Positions 54,242-62,819 of a DNA stretch of 64,000 bases are shown here, piece after piece (within the stretch, counting starts at the first letter, position 1; the number at the start of each line of letters is the position of its first letter). The notes beneath the pieces are model-generated. The model was not told where the DNA came from. It made no database searches and saw only the letters and a list, made by a program, of their open reading frames with translations. The position numbers and the translations under genes are program-made. The DNA is from Sphingobacterium multivorum (lineage in GTDB: Bacteria > Bacteroidota > Bacteroidia > Sphingobacteriales > Sphingobacteriaceae), in contig NZ_CP154261.1 in assembly GCF_039511225.1 (NCBI RefSeq), positions 4,278,001 through 4,342,000 of the forward strand. The letters are read 5' to 3'.

Positions 54242-56110
54242 TTATTCCCATCCCGGATTTTGCTTCACACCCGATTTCAAGCGGAATGTTTCGTTGATTG
54301 GCATCAAGTACCTTTTGGCAGAGAATCGAGCTTCCCCAACGACATTATTGTCTTCAAAAAAAGAATAGGATTTACCATCTCTCGAAATTCGAATACCCCG
54401 TAAAGCGCCCTGCAATTCAGGGATGACAAATCCCGAACCTACATAAGCTCCATCACGCAGACCACCCGACGTGCGCATTCCCCAACGCAACAGCGACCAA
54501 TACCGATCGTTATTTTCGTAAACCATCTCCACATTGCGTTCTCTTTTATAGGCTTCAAAAAGCGAATTTCCCCAGCTGTTGCCCGAAAGTGTATTTAAAT
54601 ACTGATTGACACTACTTTCAGAAAAACCACCATGCCGTACCATGGTTGGCAGCATGTATTTTTTTGCATTGGCAAAGTCCCCTTTCATGAGATAAGCTTC
54701 GGCCATATTGAGATAAGCCTCACCATAACGGAGCACTGAAAATACATAGTCCAATTTTTGGTCAGATGGTGAAGGTAAGCTCACTATATTATCGTAAAAA
54801 TACTTGACCATCGCATAACCCGTACTGGAATTATAATTTTCGGTATTTCCGGACTGGTATCCATATTCTTGTACCGAACCTTCATTAATTTTGCTATTGG
54901 CATTGCTCACATTTCCGTCCCTTCTAAAAAACACACGTACCTGATTGTTGAAATACATACAGCTATCATAGAGTATCGTTGCATAAAAGCGTTGGTCTCT
55001 TTTCTTCGTGTTGGAGAAATACATTTTCTCGTCTACATTTTTACCTGTCGTTACATAACTGGCATTATTCCATGATTTCAACTGTCCATCTACATCCGAG
55101 ACCAGATAGTCATCGACCAGGTCCTGCGTTGGCCATGAACCGCCATCCATCCCCCAAAAGTTCATCGTGACATTGATTGGAAAGTTAGCTTTGGCATAAG
55201 CCGAAAACTTACCCGTGGACCAAAGCCCCTGATATTGCATAGGCACATCATAGAGAGAGGTATTTGTTTTGTTACGATCTCGGGTCAGGATAAACTCGGT
55301 GGCCGTAACTGCAGTTTCATAGGATCGAAACATGTTGTAGTAAGGACTTAGTTGCGTCCCGCTATTGCTGAGCCCCAATGCCTCTCCCGACTGGATCACT
55401 TTGTCATAATACCCGCTATTTGCTGCCCCTCCATCTACATAGGCAGCAGCCTGCAAGCCTACCCGCATGATCAGGGCATTTGCAGCCTTGGCAGTAGCTC
55501 GTCCCCTTTCGGCTGTTGCCGGAAGAGCCGCCGCTGCTTTTTGAAGATCAGCCAGCATAAAATCGTACGTTTCCTTGGCTGAACTTCTCGGAATCTGAAG
55601 ATCATCATCCAGTGTCAACACTTTATCAATCAGTTGCAGCCCGCCATACAGTTTAGCATACACAAAGTAGTGCGCAGCTCTTAAAAAATATAATTCCCCT
55701 AAACTTCTATTTTTAAATTCACTCGAGAAAGTCGTGCTTGTTTCAATATTGGCTATTGCCGAATTGATACGCCACAAAAGTGAATAATTTAACCAGCCAT
55801 AATTATCTGATTTTAGCATGAGTTCGGCTCTTTCTTTTGTCCAAAAGGCACCGTTTAGCGTACCCACCATCACATTTTTAGTGGTCCCTTCCGACCTTGC
55901 CGAATAAGGATGTGCATAGCCCGACATCCAGGCATCGGTTCCCAATACGTCAGCATATACCTGATAAATATAAGCTGTTGTCAAATTTTCACTATTCCAG
56001 GTCTGCTCACCAGTAATCTTATCGTATGGTGTCGTTTCCAAAAACTCTTTACAGGAAGAGAAGAACATCACCGTCATGCCCAGCATCCCTATTATCAAAC
56101 GTTTTTTCAT
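54242..56110 (-). CDS. SusD/RagB-family outer membrane lipoprotein
   Basis: A 622-residue surface glycan-binding lipoprotein with lipidation at FFSSC (Cys 20) before KEFL. It follows the SusC gene at 16 bases spacing. Typical SusD features: ETTPYDKITGEQTW near the start, helical TPR-like repeats including LRAAHYFVYAKLYG, VLRYGEAYLNMAEAYLMKGDFANAKKY near residue 455, and an ERNVEMVYENNDRYWSLLRWG block before the C-terminus. It should bind the ligand imported by the SusC partner, probably a galactose- or fucose-containing oligosaccharide given the neighbouring enzymes. Confidence 0.95.
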   Translation of the reverse strand: MKKRLIIGMLGMTVMFFSSCKEFLETTPYDKITGEQTWNSENLTTAYIYQVYADVLGTDAWMSGYAHPYSARSEGTTKNVMVGTLNGAFWTKERAELMLKSDNYGWLNYSLLWRINSAIANIETSTTFSSEFKNRSLGELYFLRAAHYFVYAKLYGGLQLIDKVLTLDDDLQIPRSSAKETYDFMLADLQKAAAALPATAERGRATAKAANALIMRVGLQAAAYVDGGAANSGYYDKVIQSGEALGLSNSGTQLSPYYNMFRSYETAVTATEFILTRDRNKTNTSLYDVPMQYQGLWSTGKFSAYAKANFPINVTMNFWGMDGGSWPTQDLVDDYLVSDVDGQLKSWNNASYVTTGKNVDEKMYFSNTKKRDQRFYATILYDSCMYFNNQVRVFFRRDGNVSNANSKINEGSVQEYGYQSGNTENYNSSTGYAMVKYFYDNIVSLPSPSDQKLDYVFSVLRYGEAYLNMAEAYLMKGDFANAKKYMLPTMVRHGGFSESSVNQYLNTLSGNSWGNSLFEAYKRERNVEMVYENNDRYWSLLRWGMRTSGGLRDGAYVGSGFVIPELQGALRGIRISRDGKSYSFFEDNNVVGEARFSAKRYLMPINETFRLKSGVKQNPGWE

Positions 56111-56126
56111 AAATTTTCTTTGTTAA

Positions 56127-59100
56127 TTAAAATCCCAATAAAAATCCCGCGGAGTAAGTTCGCATCATTGGATATGCGTAGCCATCAAAAGTGTTGGATT
56201 CGGGATCACCATATTTGACTGATGGACCAAATGCCAACAAGTTTACACCCGAGACAAAAAGGGTCAAGTTGTTCATCCATTGCTGTGACTTCATGATCGA
56301 ATATTTGAAATCATAGGATAGTGTTAAAGATTTCAATCGAACATAATAGGTATTGCGGGCCCAGAAGTCTGAGGACGAATAGTTATTGTTATTGTTCAAA
56401 CTCGCGTTGCCGGGTCTTGGCATCGTCGCATTCGGATTAGATGGCGACCAATTGTCGTTCTGAAACTGAAAGTCCAGGCGTCGTTCGCCTTCGGAACCCA
56501 TGGCCACATTGGAGAAGTAATTTTGTTTCATCCCTGTTCCCTGAATGGTAGATTGCACATTGAAGCCTTTGTAACTTACGCCCAGATCTACCCCGTAAAC
56601 GAAAGTGGGACTCGAATTATGTCCATAACGCACCTGATCCTGCCCATCAATCTTACCATCGCCATTGACATCTTGGTACCAGAGATCCCCAGGCCTAAGA
56701 TCGGTAGAAGTTTCGCGTTTGGGATTATTCAGAATATCCTGTGGATTCGTATAGAACTGCGCCCCCACATAACCAGTACCCACGTAGCCATAGTAATTAC
56801 CCTGTTGACGAATCCGCGGATTAGCCAAAGTGACACTGTCCTCATTAGTTTTAAAGGCAAACGATTTATAATAGGTAAAGTTAAATCCAGCGTTAAAATC
56901 GACGTTGCCAATCTTGTCTTTGTATTTGATAAAACCATCAAGTCCTTCTTTCCGGTCTTCGGCATCGGTCACCACCAGCGGAAGTGTATACCCGATTGGA
57001 TCTGTATAGCGATAGGAATTATCGGCGGCGAGATAACCTTTGGTCTTTTCAAAGAAATAGTCCAATGCACCATCGACCTTATTTCCAAATAGGGCAAAAT
57101 CTGCTCCTATATTGTATTTCGAACGCGTATACCAAGTCATATTTATACTTGGCTGTGCACCAGGAGTAACTGTATTGACCAACTTCCCATCCACCACATA
57201 ACCATTTGTATTGTAGTTGTAGGTGGCGAGATAAGCATATGCCCAGTGATCCGCATCATTGAGACCAATTTGCCCGTAAGAGCCCCTCAGCTTCAAATAA
57301 GTCAAGACATTTTTGGCCTTTATATCTTTGAAGAAGTTTTCCTCAGACAGCGCCCAACCAACAGAAAATGAAGGGAAGAAACCCCATCTTTTGGTCGATA
57401 TAAAATTGTCGGAACCGTCATAACGTCCGGCAAAATCAAAAATATAACGCTGTTTATAATCATAGTGAAACTTACCCACATAACCCATCCACGCCTGTTT
57501 GCCTTCGGTATTGCTCGCTGTGATCAACTCTGCATCACCTTTTTGGATCTGCTTGATCGCTGTCGTGTAAAAGCCCCGGGAGCCCGCATTCAGGGCATTA
57601 CTATAATACTGACGCATGTTTTGAACCAGGGTTGCTTCCACATTGTGACCATCACCAAATGTCCGCCGATAATCGGCTCTGAAATTGACGTCAAAGTTCT
57701 GGGTCATGTAAGAAGAACGTCCGACACTAATATTTGTAGGATCTTCTTTTGTGGCATTCCCCTGTTCATCGTAATAGGTAGCCGTTTCGACCCAGTCTAC
57801 ACGATCCTGAGATTCGATGTTAAAATTCCCATTAAATCCGAGGCTCAATCCTTCGACCCATGGGACGTTCCAGTTGAGTGCCCCCGATAGTTGATTATAC
57901 ACCGTCTTTAACTTGATATAACCGGGGCTCAACAGTGCCAAAGCTGGATTGTCAAACTGGTTGGATATCTGGCCGCTGGATGTAAAAGGTTTTTCAAAAG
58001 GATTACGATCACGTAGCCTACTATAGATTGTATAGGCACTTGCCGGGGGATAATCCTCATTTCGGATGTATCCATTGACATTGAAATCGAGTTTCAGTCC
58101 GATTTTATCGAAGTTGCTCGACACATTACTCCGATAAGTATACCGGTGATAATTTAGTGATTTGGCTTTATAAATACCCTCTTGACTAAAGGCGTTGAGG
58201 CTACCAAAGAAACGCAGTTTTTCACTACCCCCGTTCAGCGAAAGCGTATGGTCTTGTTGCGGCACAAACCTACGCGTCAACTCTTTTTCCCAGTTGGTAA
58301 AGTTACTGAGATTGTTTTTGATATCCTCCATTTCTTCCGTCGTCTTGAAGGAGTTAATTCCCATTCCCAAAGCCTGATTCAGGTTGTTGATCGCTGTGGC
58401 ATATTGATAGGCATCCATGCGTTTGGTTTGGTAGGAAGGGGTATTAAAGCCAAAGTTTGCCTGATAGTTGACATTGAGTTTACCCGAATCGCCCTGTTTG
58501 GTGGTAATCAGCACAACCCCATTTCCGGCATTCATCCCATACACTGCTGTTGAGGCCGCATCTTTCAAAATCGTCATCGATTTGATATCCGCTTTATTGA
58601 GGCTAAAAAACTGCTGTTGTGTAGAGATAAATCCATCAATTACATAAAGCGGTGTGCCATTGCCACGAATGGAAATACTAGCACCATTTTGCCCCGGTTC
58701 GGCCGAGCCTTGCTGCACAATCACTCCGGGAATTCTTCCCTGCAAAGCCGATCCCATGTCTCCAAAGGGCAAATTTTCAATTGTTTTCGCATCAAAAGAA
58801 GCGATGGCAGTAGAGTTTTTCTTCACACTGGTCGTACCAAAACCAACCACAACGACCTGATCCAAGGCGATATCATTATCATCTAAGACAATTTCTACGT
58901 TCTTTTGCGTCCCGTTAACAGAGATTTCTAGATTTCTATAATTTACATGGCGAACAATCAAGGTCGAGCGGTCAGCTACACGGATGGAAAAGTGGCCTTC
59001 ATCGTCAGTTTTTGTTCCGATTTTACTATCCTCTTTAGACAATATCGTTACACCAGACAGTCGTTCGCCTTTTTTATTCCGCACGGTGCCTTCGATCAGG

Positions 59101-59303
59101 ACCGCTTGTGCCTTACTGTTCAATCCGCCTTTATAAGACCATTGGATGGCAAATATTTTTTCACTTTCGGGCCGTCCCTTGGCAAATGAATCCTGTCCAT
59201 GGCAAATAGACATGACAAGTATCCCTACGCTCATTCCAGCCTTCAACAGGTCAAAATTGCCCATACGATCCCTAGGCTTTTTATTGGTCAACAGTTCTTT
59301 CAT
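56127..59303 (-). CDS. SusC/RagA-family TonB-dependent outer membrane transporter
   Basis: A 1058-residue outer-membrane importer. N-terminal region with hydrophobic signal (about 20-38), then a CarboxypepD_reg-like domain (about 65-145; LIEGTVRNKKGERLSGVTIL), VVVVGFGTTSVKKNS as TonB-box region, a plug with LYVIDGF and TAVYGMNAGNGVVLITTKQG, and a beta-barrel ending GFLLGF. The signal peptide is preceded by 14 charged residues; MGNFDLLKAG at residue 14 would also work. First gene of the operon with SusD and a lipoprotein. A TAATTTTG element (plus-strand 59388-59395) lies about 85 bases upstream. Confidence 0.95.
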   Translation of the reverse strand: MKELLTNKKPRDRMGNFDLLKAGMSVGILVMSICHGQDSFAKGRPESEKIFAIQWSYKGGLNSKAQAVLIEGTVRNKKGERLSGVTILSKEDSKIGTKTDDEGHFSIRVADRSTLIVRHVNYRNLEISVNGTQKNVEIVLDDNDIALDQVVVVGFGTTSVKKNSTAIASFDAKTIENLPFGDMGSALQGRIPGVIVQQGSAEPGQNGASISIRGNGTPLYVIDGFISTQQQFFSLNKADIKSMTILKDAASTAVYGMNAGNGVVLITTKQGDSGKLNVNYQANFGFNTPSYQTKRMDAYQYATAINNLNQALGMGINSFKTTEEMEDIKNNLSNFTNWEKELTRRFVPQQDHTLSLNGGSEKLRFFGSLNAFSQEGIYKAKSLNYHRYTYRSNVSSNFDKIGLKLDFNVNGYIRNEDYPPASAYTIYSRLRDRNPFEKPFTSSGQISNQFDNPALALLSPGYIKLKTVYNQLSGALNWNVPWVEGLSLGFNGNFNIESQDRVDWVETATYYDEQGNATKEDPTNISVGRSSYMTQNFDVNFRADYRRTFGDGHNVEATLVQNMRQYYSNALNAGSRGFYTTAIKQIQKGDAELITASNTEGKQAWMGYVGKFHYDYKQRYIFDFAGRYDGSDNFISTKRWGFFPSFSVGWALSEENFFKDIKAKNVLTYLKLRGSYGQIGLNDADHWAYAYLATYNYNTNGYVVDGKLVNTVTPGAQPSINMTWYTRSKYNIGADFALFGNKVDGALDYFFEKTKGYLAADNSYRYTDPIGYTLPLVVTDAEDRKEGLDGFIKYKDKIGNVDFNAGFNFTYYKSFAFKTNEDSVTLANPRIRQQGNYYGYVGTGYVGAQFYTNPQDILNNPKRETSTDLRPGDLWYQDVNGDGKIDGQDQVRYGHNSSPTFVYGVDLGVSYKGFNVQSTIQGTGMKQNYFSNVAMGSEGERRLDFQFQNDNWSPSNPNATMPRPGNASLNNNNNYSSSDFWARNTYYVRLKSLTLSYDFKYSIMKSQQWMNNLTLFVSGVNLLAFGPSVKYGDPESNTFDGYAYPMMRTYSAGFLLGF

Positions 59304-59696
59304 AAATAATAATAAGTTAGTTTATAATTCAGCATCGGTAAACGACGGCACCATGGATTCGCTTCGGTTTACAGCGCTATTATTAACCAAAATTATTACA
59401 GATTGAATGGAGAAACTAAAACTTGAAAATCAATTATTAAAACTATTTTACCCCATTTAAGACTCAGTTATTCAATAAAATACGAAATCAAAAAGCCACA
59501 TCAACAGGATATTGATGTGGCCTTTTGATTAGCTAAAGACAGCAGTAACTCTCGTCCCTATTTGCTATTCGCTTTCAGTATAAATTTATGAACATCGATT
59601 TATCCCAAATTTAATTTTAATGAGACAAATGTCGCTCTGAAATGCGCCAATATTTACTACATTTAAGGTATACTTTACACCGCAATCAAACACAAC
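59304..59696. other. Divergent intergenic region with -7 element and orphan hairpin
   Basis: The minus strand has TAATTTTG (59395-59388), matching TAnnTTTG, about 85 bases before the SusC start. Further up is a 19-base stem-loop at 59486-59530. No gene of its own was seen. The plus strand carries the leader of the small gene at 59697. Confidence 0.5.
59486..59530. other. Strong orphan stem-loop in a divergent promoter region
   Basis: Nineteen bases (AATCAAAAAGCCACATCAA) pair with 59512-59530 with one mismatch, closing a seven-base loop. The arms include A- and T-runs, so it looks like a bidirectional terminator, yet no gene ends near it: the flanking genes start at 59303 (minus) and 59697 (plus) and point away. 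Confidence 0.7.
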
Positions 59697-60047
59697 ATGA
59701 AAACACTCGTAACACTTATTTTGGTCCTTTGTTCCTTTGCAGGCTATAGCCAGACCGCCAAAGAACTTATCGGGAAATGGAAATTAGTCAAACAGACAAA
59801 CGTCGATGGCGTTGTGTCTACACCGAAGGACACTTATCAGGTGTTTATGGAGGATGGAAAATTTCAGGGTATCCACAATGGTGATTCCCGTAATGGAAAA
59901 TGGAAACTTTCCGAAGACAATAAAATACTTACCGTTAAAATAAGCATCATCTCCATCAAATTTAAGGTAGAATCCTTTGACGACAAGAAACGTGTCATCA
60001 GCAGCGATAAAACCGGTACGCTGGAATATGAAAAAGTGCAGGAATAA
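59697..60047 (+). CDS. Lipocalin-like secreted small protein
   Basis: A 116-residue protein with a signal peptide (LCSFAGYSQ) and the start ELIGKWKLVKQTNVDG, followed by YQVFMEDGKFQG, RNGKWKLSEDNKILTVKI and a C-terminal GTLEYEKV. This is the pattern of Bacteroidota lipocalin-like (short, G-x-W) proteins of unknown ligand. Transcribed alone, with its own terminator at 60084. No evident link to the surrounding sugar genes. Confidence 0.82.
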   Translation: MKTLVTLILVLCSFAGYSQTAKELIGKWKLVKQTNVDGVVSTPKDTYQVFMEDGKFQGIHNGDSRNGKWKLSEDNKILTVKISIISIKFKVESFDDKKRVISSDKTGTLEYEKVQE

Positions 60048-60083
60048 CAGCTTAAAATAATTCCTATCGGGAGCAATGCATTG

Positions 60084-60118
60084 AAAAGCCCGGCATGGAT
60101 TTCCATGACCGGGCTTTT
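60084..60118 (+). terminator. Rho-independent terminator of the lipocalin-like gene
   Basis: Outer stem AAAAGCCCGG / CCGGGCTTTT with an inner ATGGA / TCCAT stem. Nearly the same sequence as the terminator at 42304-42340. Confidence 0.85.
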
Positions 60119-60232
60119 GTCTACTTTATCCTGAGCCATCGTCCATTCAACTACGCCTGTATAGGCATGACGGCTATTTTTTTGCACCCTAAATCAAGCA
60201 TAGCTCCAGGTCCAAGGCGATTGACTCGATCA

Positions 60233-62482
60233 TTATGGTATAAAAAAATCAAGCTCTGCTATGGCCAGTGACTGCGACTTCCCGGCAATGACCGTCGATT
60301 CTACCTTGACAAAACGTGCATTTTTTACATTTTTTAAGCGATAGGTACGCGTCGAGGGATCATTAATTAAATTGCCAAACTCAAAGCTGCCCGCATCTTC
60401 CCAATGCGTACCATCCAGACTTACAGAAAGTTTACCTGATTGCATCATGCCTTCCGCATTTTTACGCTGTGGGGTGTAGCTGAATGCAGCGATTGAATAC
60501 GCCGTCCCCAGATCGATGACCAGCTCATGCACCGGGCCAGTGGCTTTCGATTGCCAGTATGAATCGGCCCGCTCGTCAAAAGCTTCACGACCATTTTTTC
60601 CATCGAGGGTACTGCTTGCAGCGACCAGATTCCAGCCGTGTTTAGGAATTCCCATTTCTTTCTGTGCTATGGCCCCTTTTGCGCCATCCATGTCGATTGC
60701 GATCGCTTTAATGTGTTTACCTTTACTTTCAAATGCACCGCTGTATTTCCGGGACGCTGCTGAAGGCATTGTACCATCTTCGGTGTAATAGATTTCAAAA
60801 GCGTTATTGAGATTTTTGAGAATATCCTCATGATGTGGTTTCCAGCCAAATTCGCTTTTTGCGGGATAAATGCTGATTTTACCCTCCATATCCCGAGCGA
60901 TATCCAATTGCGGTGGTCGTGTAGGTACATAGTAAGCACCAAGACTAGCCAGCACCGGTGTTGCACGACTTGCCAATACGCGTAATCGAATGCGGTCTGT
61001 TTCTTGTGCCGGGAAGCGCAAAATGCGTTTGTACCCTACATTAGTAGCAGCTGCAACCTGATGCCATTTTCCGTCTTTCCAGATGTCAAGCGCATGCTGT
61101 TCAATACGTTCACCACTGCTGTGCACCGCTTCCTGAATCACCAAGCGGTTCAATTTAACTGGATGTGGAAAAGAAACGATCAGCTCACCTGTTTCGGCAG
61201 GAAATGCTTTATTCGTTTTATCATTATTGTCCAACAAGGATTTGTCCAGATTACTTCCGGTCAGCAGATTGTTTTTATAGCCCACTTCAATCCGCTCGCC
61301 AACAGCATGAAGCACATTTACATCTTCATCGGAGAAACGCCCCTCCCGATTGGGTGGAATATTTAAAAGGAATGTGGAATTACCGCCAACTGAACGTTCG
61401 TAAATATCGAAAACATCGTCTGCCGATCGCACTTTTTGATACACATCATCGCGGTAAAACCAGCCTTCCCGTATCGATGTATTGGTTTCGGCCTGCTGAT
61501 AATGAAGAAATTTTGCGCTATATAACTTTTCCCTACTGCCCAGATCCTCATCCGTCAGATCACGGAAACCTTCCATTTTGACAGGATCCGCATCAAATGG
61601 GATCACATTCCACTCAGTGCTGCGTGTCTTGCCAGCCTCATTCCCACACCAGCGAATGTCCTCCTTACCAAAAACGACCGCTTTCGGCGCCAAATTGGAA
61701 ATTAAATCCCGCCAGGCTGCGTAGTTATATTTCTGTCCACCTTTTGTTTTTGGATGTGCGCCATCAAACCATACTTCATGGATCGGGCCATATTCAGTCA
61801 GTAATTCAAAAAGCTGATTCAGAAAATAGGCATTATAATCGTCTACTTTATAGTGGAAAGTACGCTTATCTTTAAAGGGCCTCCCCGACACCTTTTCCGG
61901 TATCGTACGCTCTGTATAAACACTTTGATTCCCATAGAGCCCTTGCTCATTTTCAATCTGATAAAGATCTGCCGGAGAAAGATAAACTCCCAATTTGAGT
62001 CCATATTTTTTACAGGATTTTGAAAGATCTCTTAAAATATCGCCCTGTCCCTGCTGAAATCCCGTCGACATAATACCATGTTTTGTGTAGCGACTTTGCC
62101 AAAGGACGAAGCCATCGTGATGTTTGGCCGTAAAGATCACCTTTTTCATCCCGGCAGCTTTCATTGCAGCACACCACTGGTCGGTATCGAGATGCTTGAG
62201 GTCGAATATTTTTGGATCTTCTGTTCCGCTGCCCCATTCCATTCTGGTAAATGTATTGGGACCAAAGTGTATAAATGCGATGAATTCATCCTTTAAGGCC
62301 TCATACTGCTTGTCAGTCGGTATAATATGGACTGCCTTGGCAAGAATGTCTTTCTTACTATCCTGTGCATCAATAGCGTAGGTATTCTTAAAAACCAGTG
62401 CATTGGATTTCATTTGCTTCTGCGCATAGATAGGTGTAAAAAAACTACTCACACATAACGCAAACATCAATTTCCTTTTCAT
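60233..62482 (-). CDS. GH29 alpha-L-fucosidase with C-terminal carbohydrate-binding domains
   Basis: Secreted retaining fucosidase, 749 residues. Signal peptide ends IYAQ. The GH29 barrel (about 45-400) has the motifs FIHFGPNTF, TAKHHDGFVLW (119-128) and EVWFDGAH with nucleophile Asp240. The C-terminal half has an Ig-like or beta-sandwich region (about 410-520), a chitobiase/FN3-like segment (about 520-605) and an F5/8C-type binding domain (about 610-749; SYWQSKATGPVHELVIDLG). The general look is of the GH29 branch acting on alpha-1,3/1,4-linked fucose. It has its own promoter and is likely co-regulated with the SusC/SusD operon. Confidence 0.93.
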   Translation of the reverse strand: MKRKLMFALCVSSFFTPIYAQKQMKSNALVFKNTYAIDAQDSKKDILAKAVHIIPTDKQYEALKDEFIAFIHFGPNTFTRMEWGSGTEDPKIFDLKHLDTDQWCAAMKAAGMKKVIFTAKHHDGFVLWQSRYTKHGIMSTGFQQGQGDILRDLSKSCKKYGLKLGVYLSPADLYQIENEQGLYGNQSVYTERTIPEKVSGRPFKDKRTFHYKVDDYNAYFLNQLFELLTEYGPIHEVWFDGAHPKTKGGQKYNYAAWRDLISNLAPKAVVFGKEDIRWCGNEAGKTRSTEWNVIPFDADPVKMEGFRDLTDEDLGSREKLYSAKFLHYQQAETNTSIREGWFYRDDVYQKVRSADDVFDIYERSVGGNSTFLLNIPPNREGRFSDEDVNVLHAVGERIEVGYKNNLLTGSNLDKSLLDNNDKTNKAFPAETGELIVSFPHPVKLNRLVIQEAVHSSGERIEQHALDIWKDGKWHQVAAATNVGYKRILRFPAQETDRIRLRVLASRATPVLASLGAYYVPTRPPQLDIARDMEGKISIYPAKSEFGWKPHHEDILKNLNNAFEIYYTEDGTMPSAASRKYSGAFESKGKHIKAIAIDMDGAKGAIAQKEMGIPKHGWNLVAASSTLDGKNGREAFDERADSYWQSKATGPVHELVIDLGTAYSIAAFSYTPQRKNAEGMMQSGKLSVSLDGTHWEDAGSFEFGNLINDPSTRTYRLKNVKNARFVKVESTVIAGKSQSLAIAELDFFIP

Positions 62483-62819
62483 AATTCGTTACTATTCTAA
62501 AAAAGTTCACTCTAAACTTGGCAATGCCTCCCGGAAACAAATATATCAAACAGACTAATGTCACAAAGAGCACCATATGTTTAATTTTAGTAAACTTTTG
62601 TTTACAAATATATTAATCGGCGTAAAAATAGAAGATTTAAAAAAAAGCAAAAAGAAGATTATCGACCAATCATTGTACATTATCGACTTAAAATACAGCA
62701 AATCACCGATAAGTTACCGAAAAACAGGTCTCCAACGGCACATCGGATATCAGCTTTCCATAGTTGCCACTTTTTTATACAGATTCGGAGTCGAATACAC
62801 CGCATGTACACCTTCTTCC
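62483..62819. other. Intergenic region upstream of the GH29 gene
   Basis: The 337 bases hold the GH29 promoter at 62538-62567 (minus). An 84-codon plus-strand frame at 62577-62831 is Lys/Ile-rich and overlaps the end of the TlpA-like gene antisense; I do not accept it as a gene. Nothing else was seen. Confidence 0.5.
62538..62567 (-). promoter_or_regulatory. Consensus promoter of the GH29 gene
   Basis: On the minus strand TTTG (62567-62564) is followed after 18 bases by TATATTTG (62545-62538), the Bacteroidota -33/-7 pattern. The spacing equals that of the AraC promoter at 52659. The leader to the GH29 start at 62482 is about 50 bases. Confidence 0.6.
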
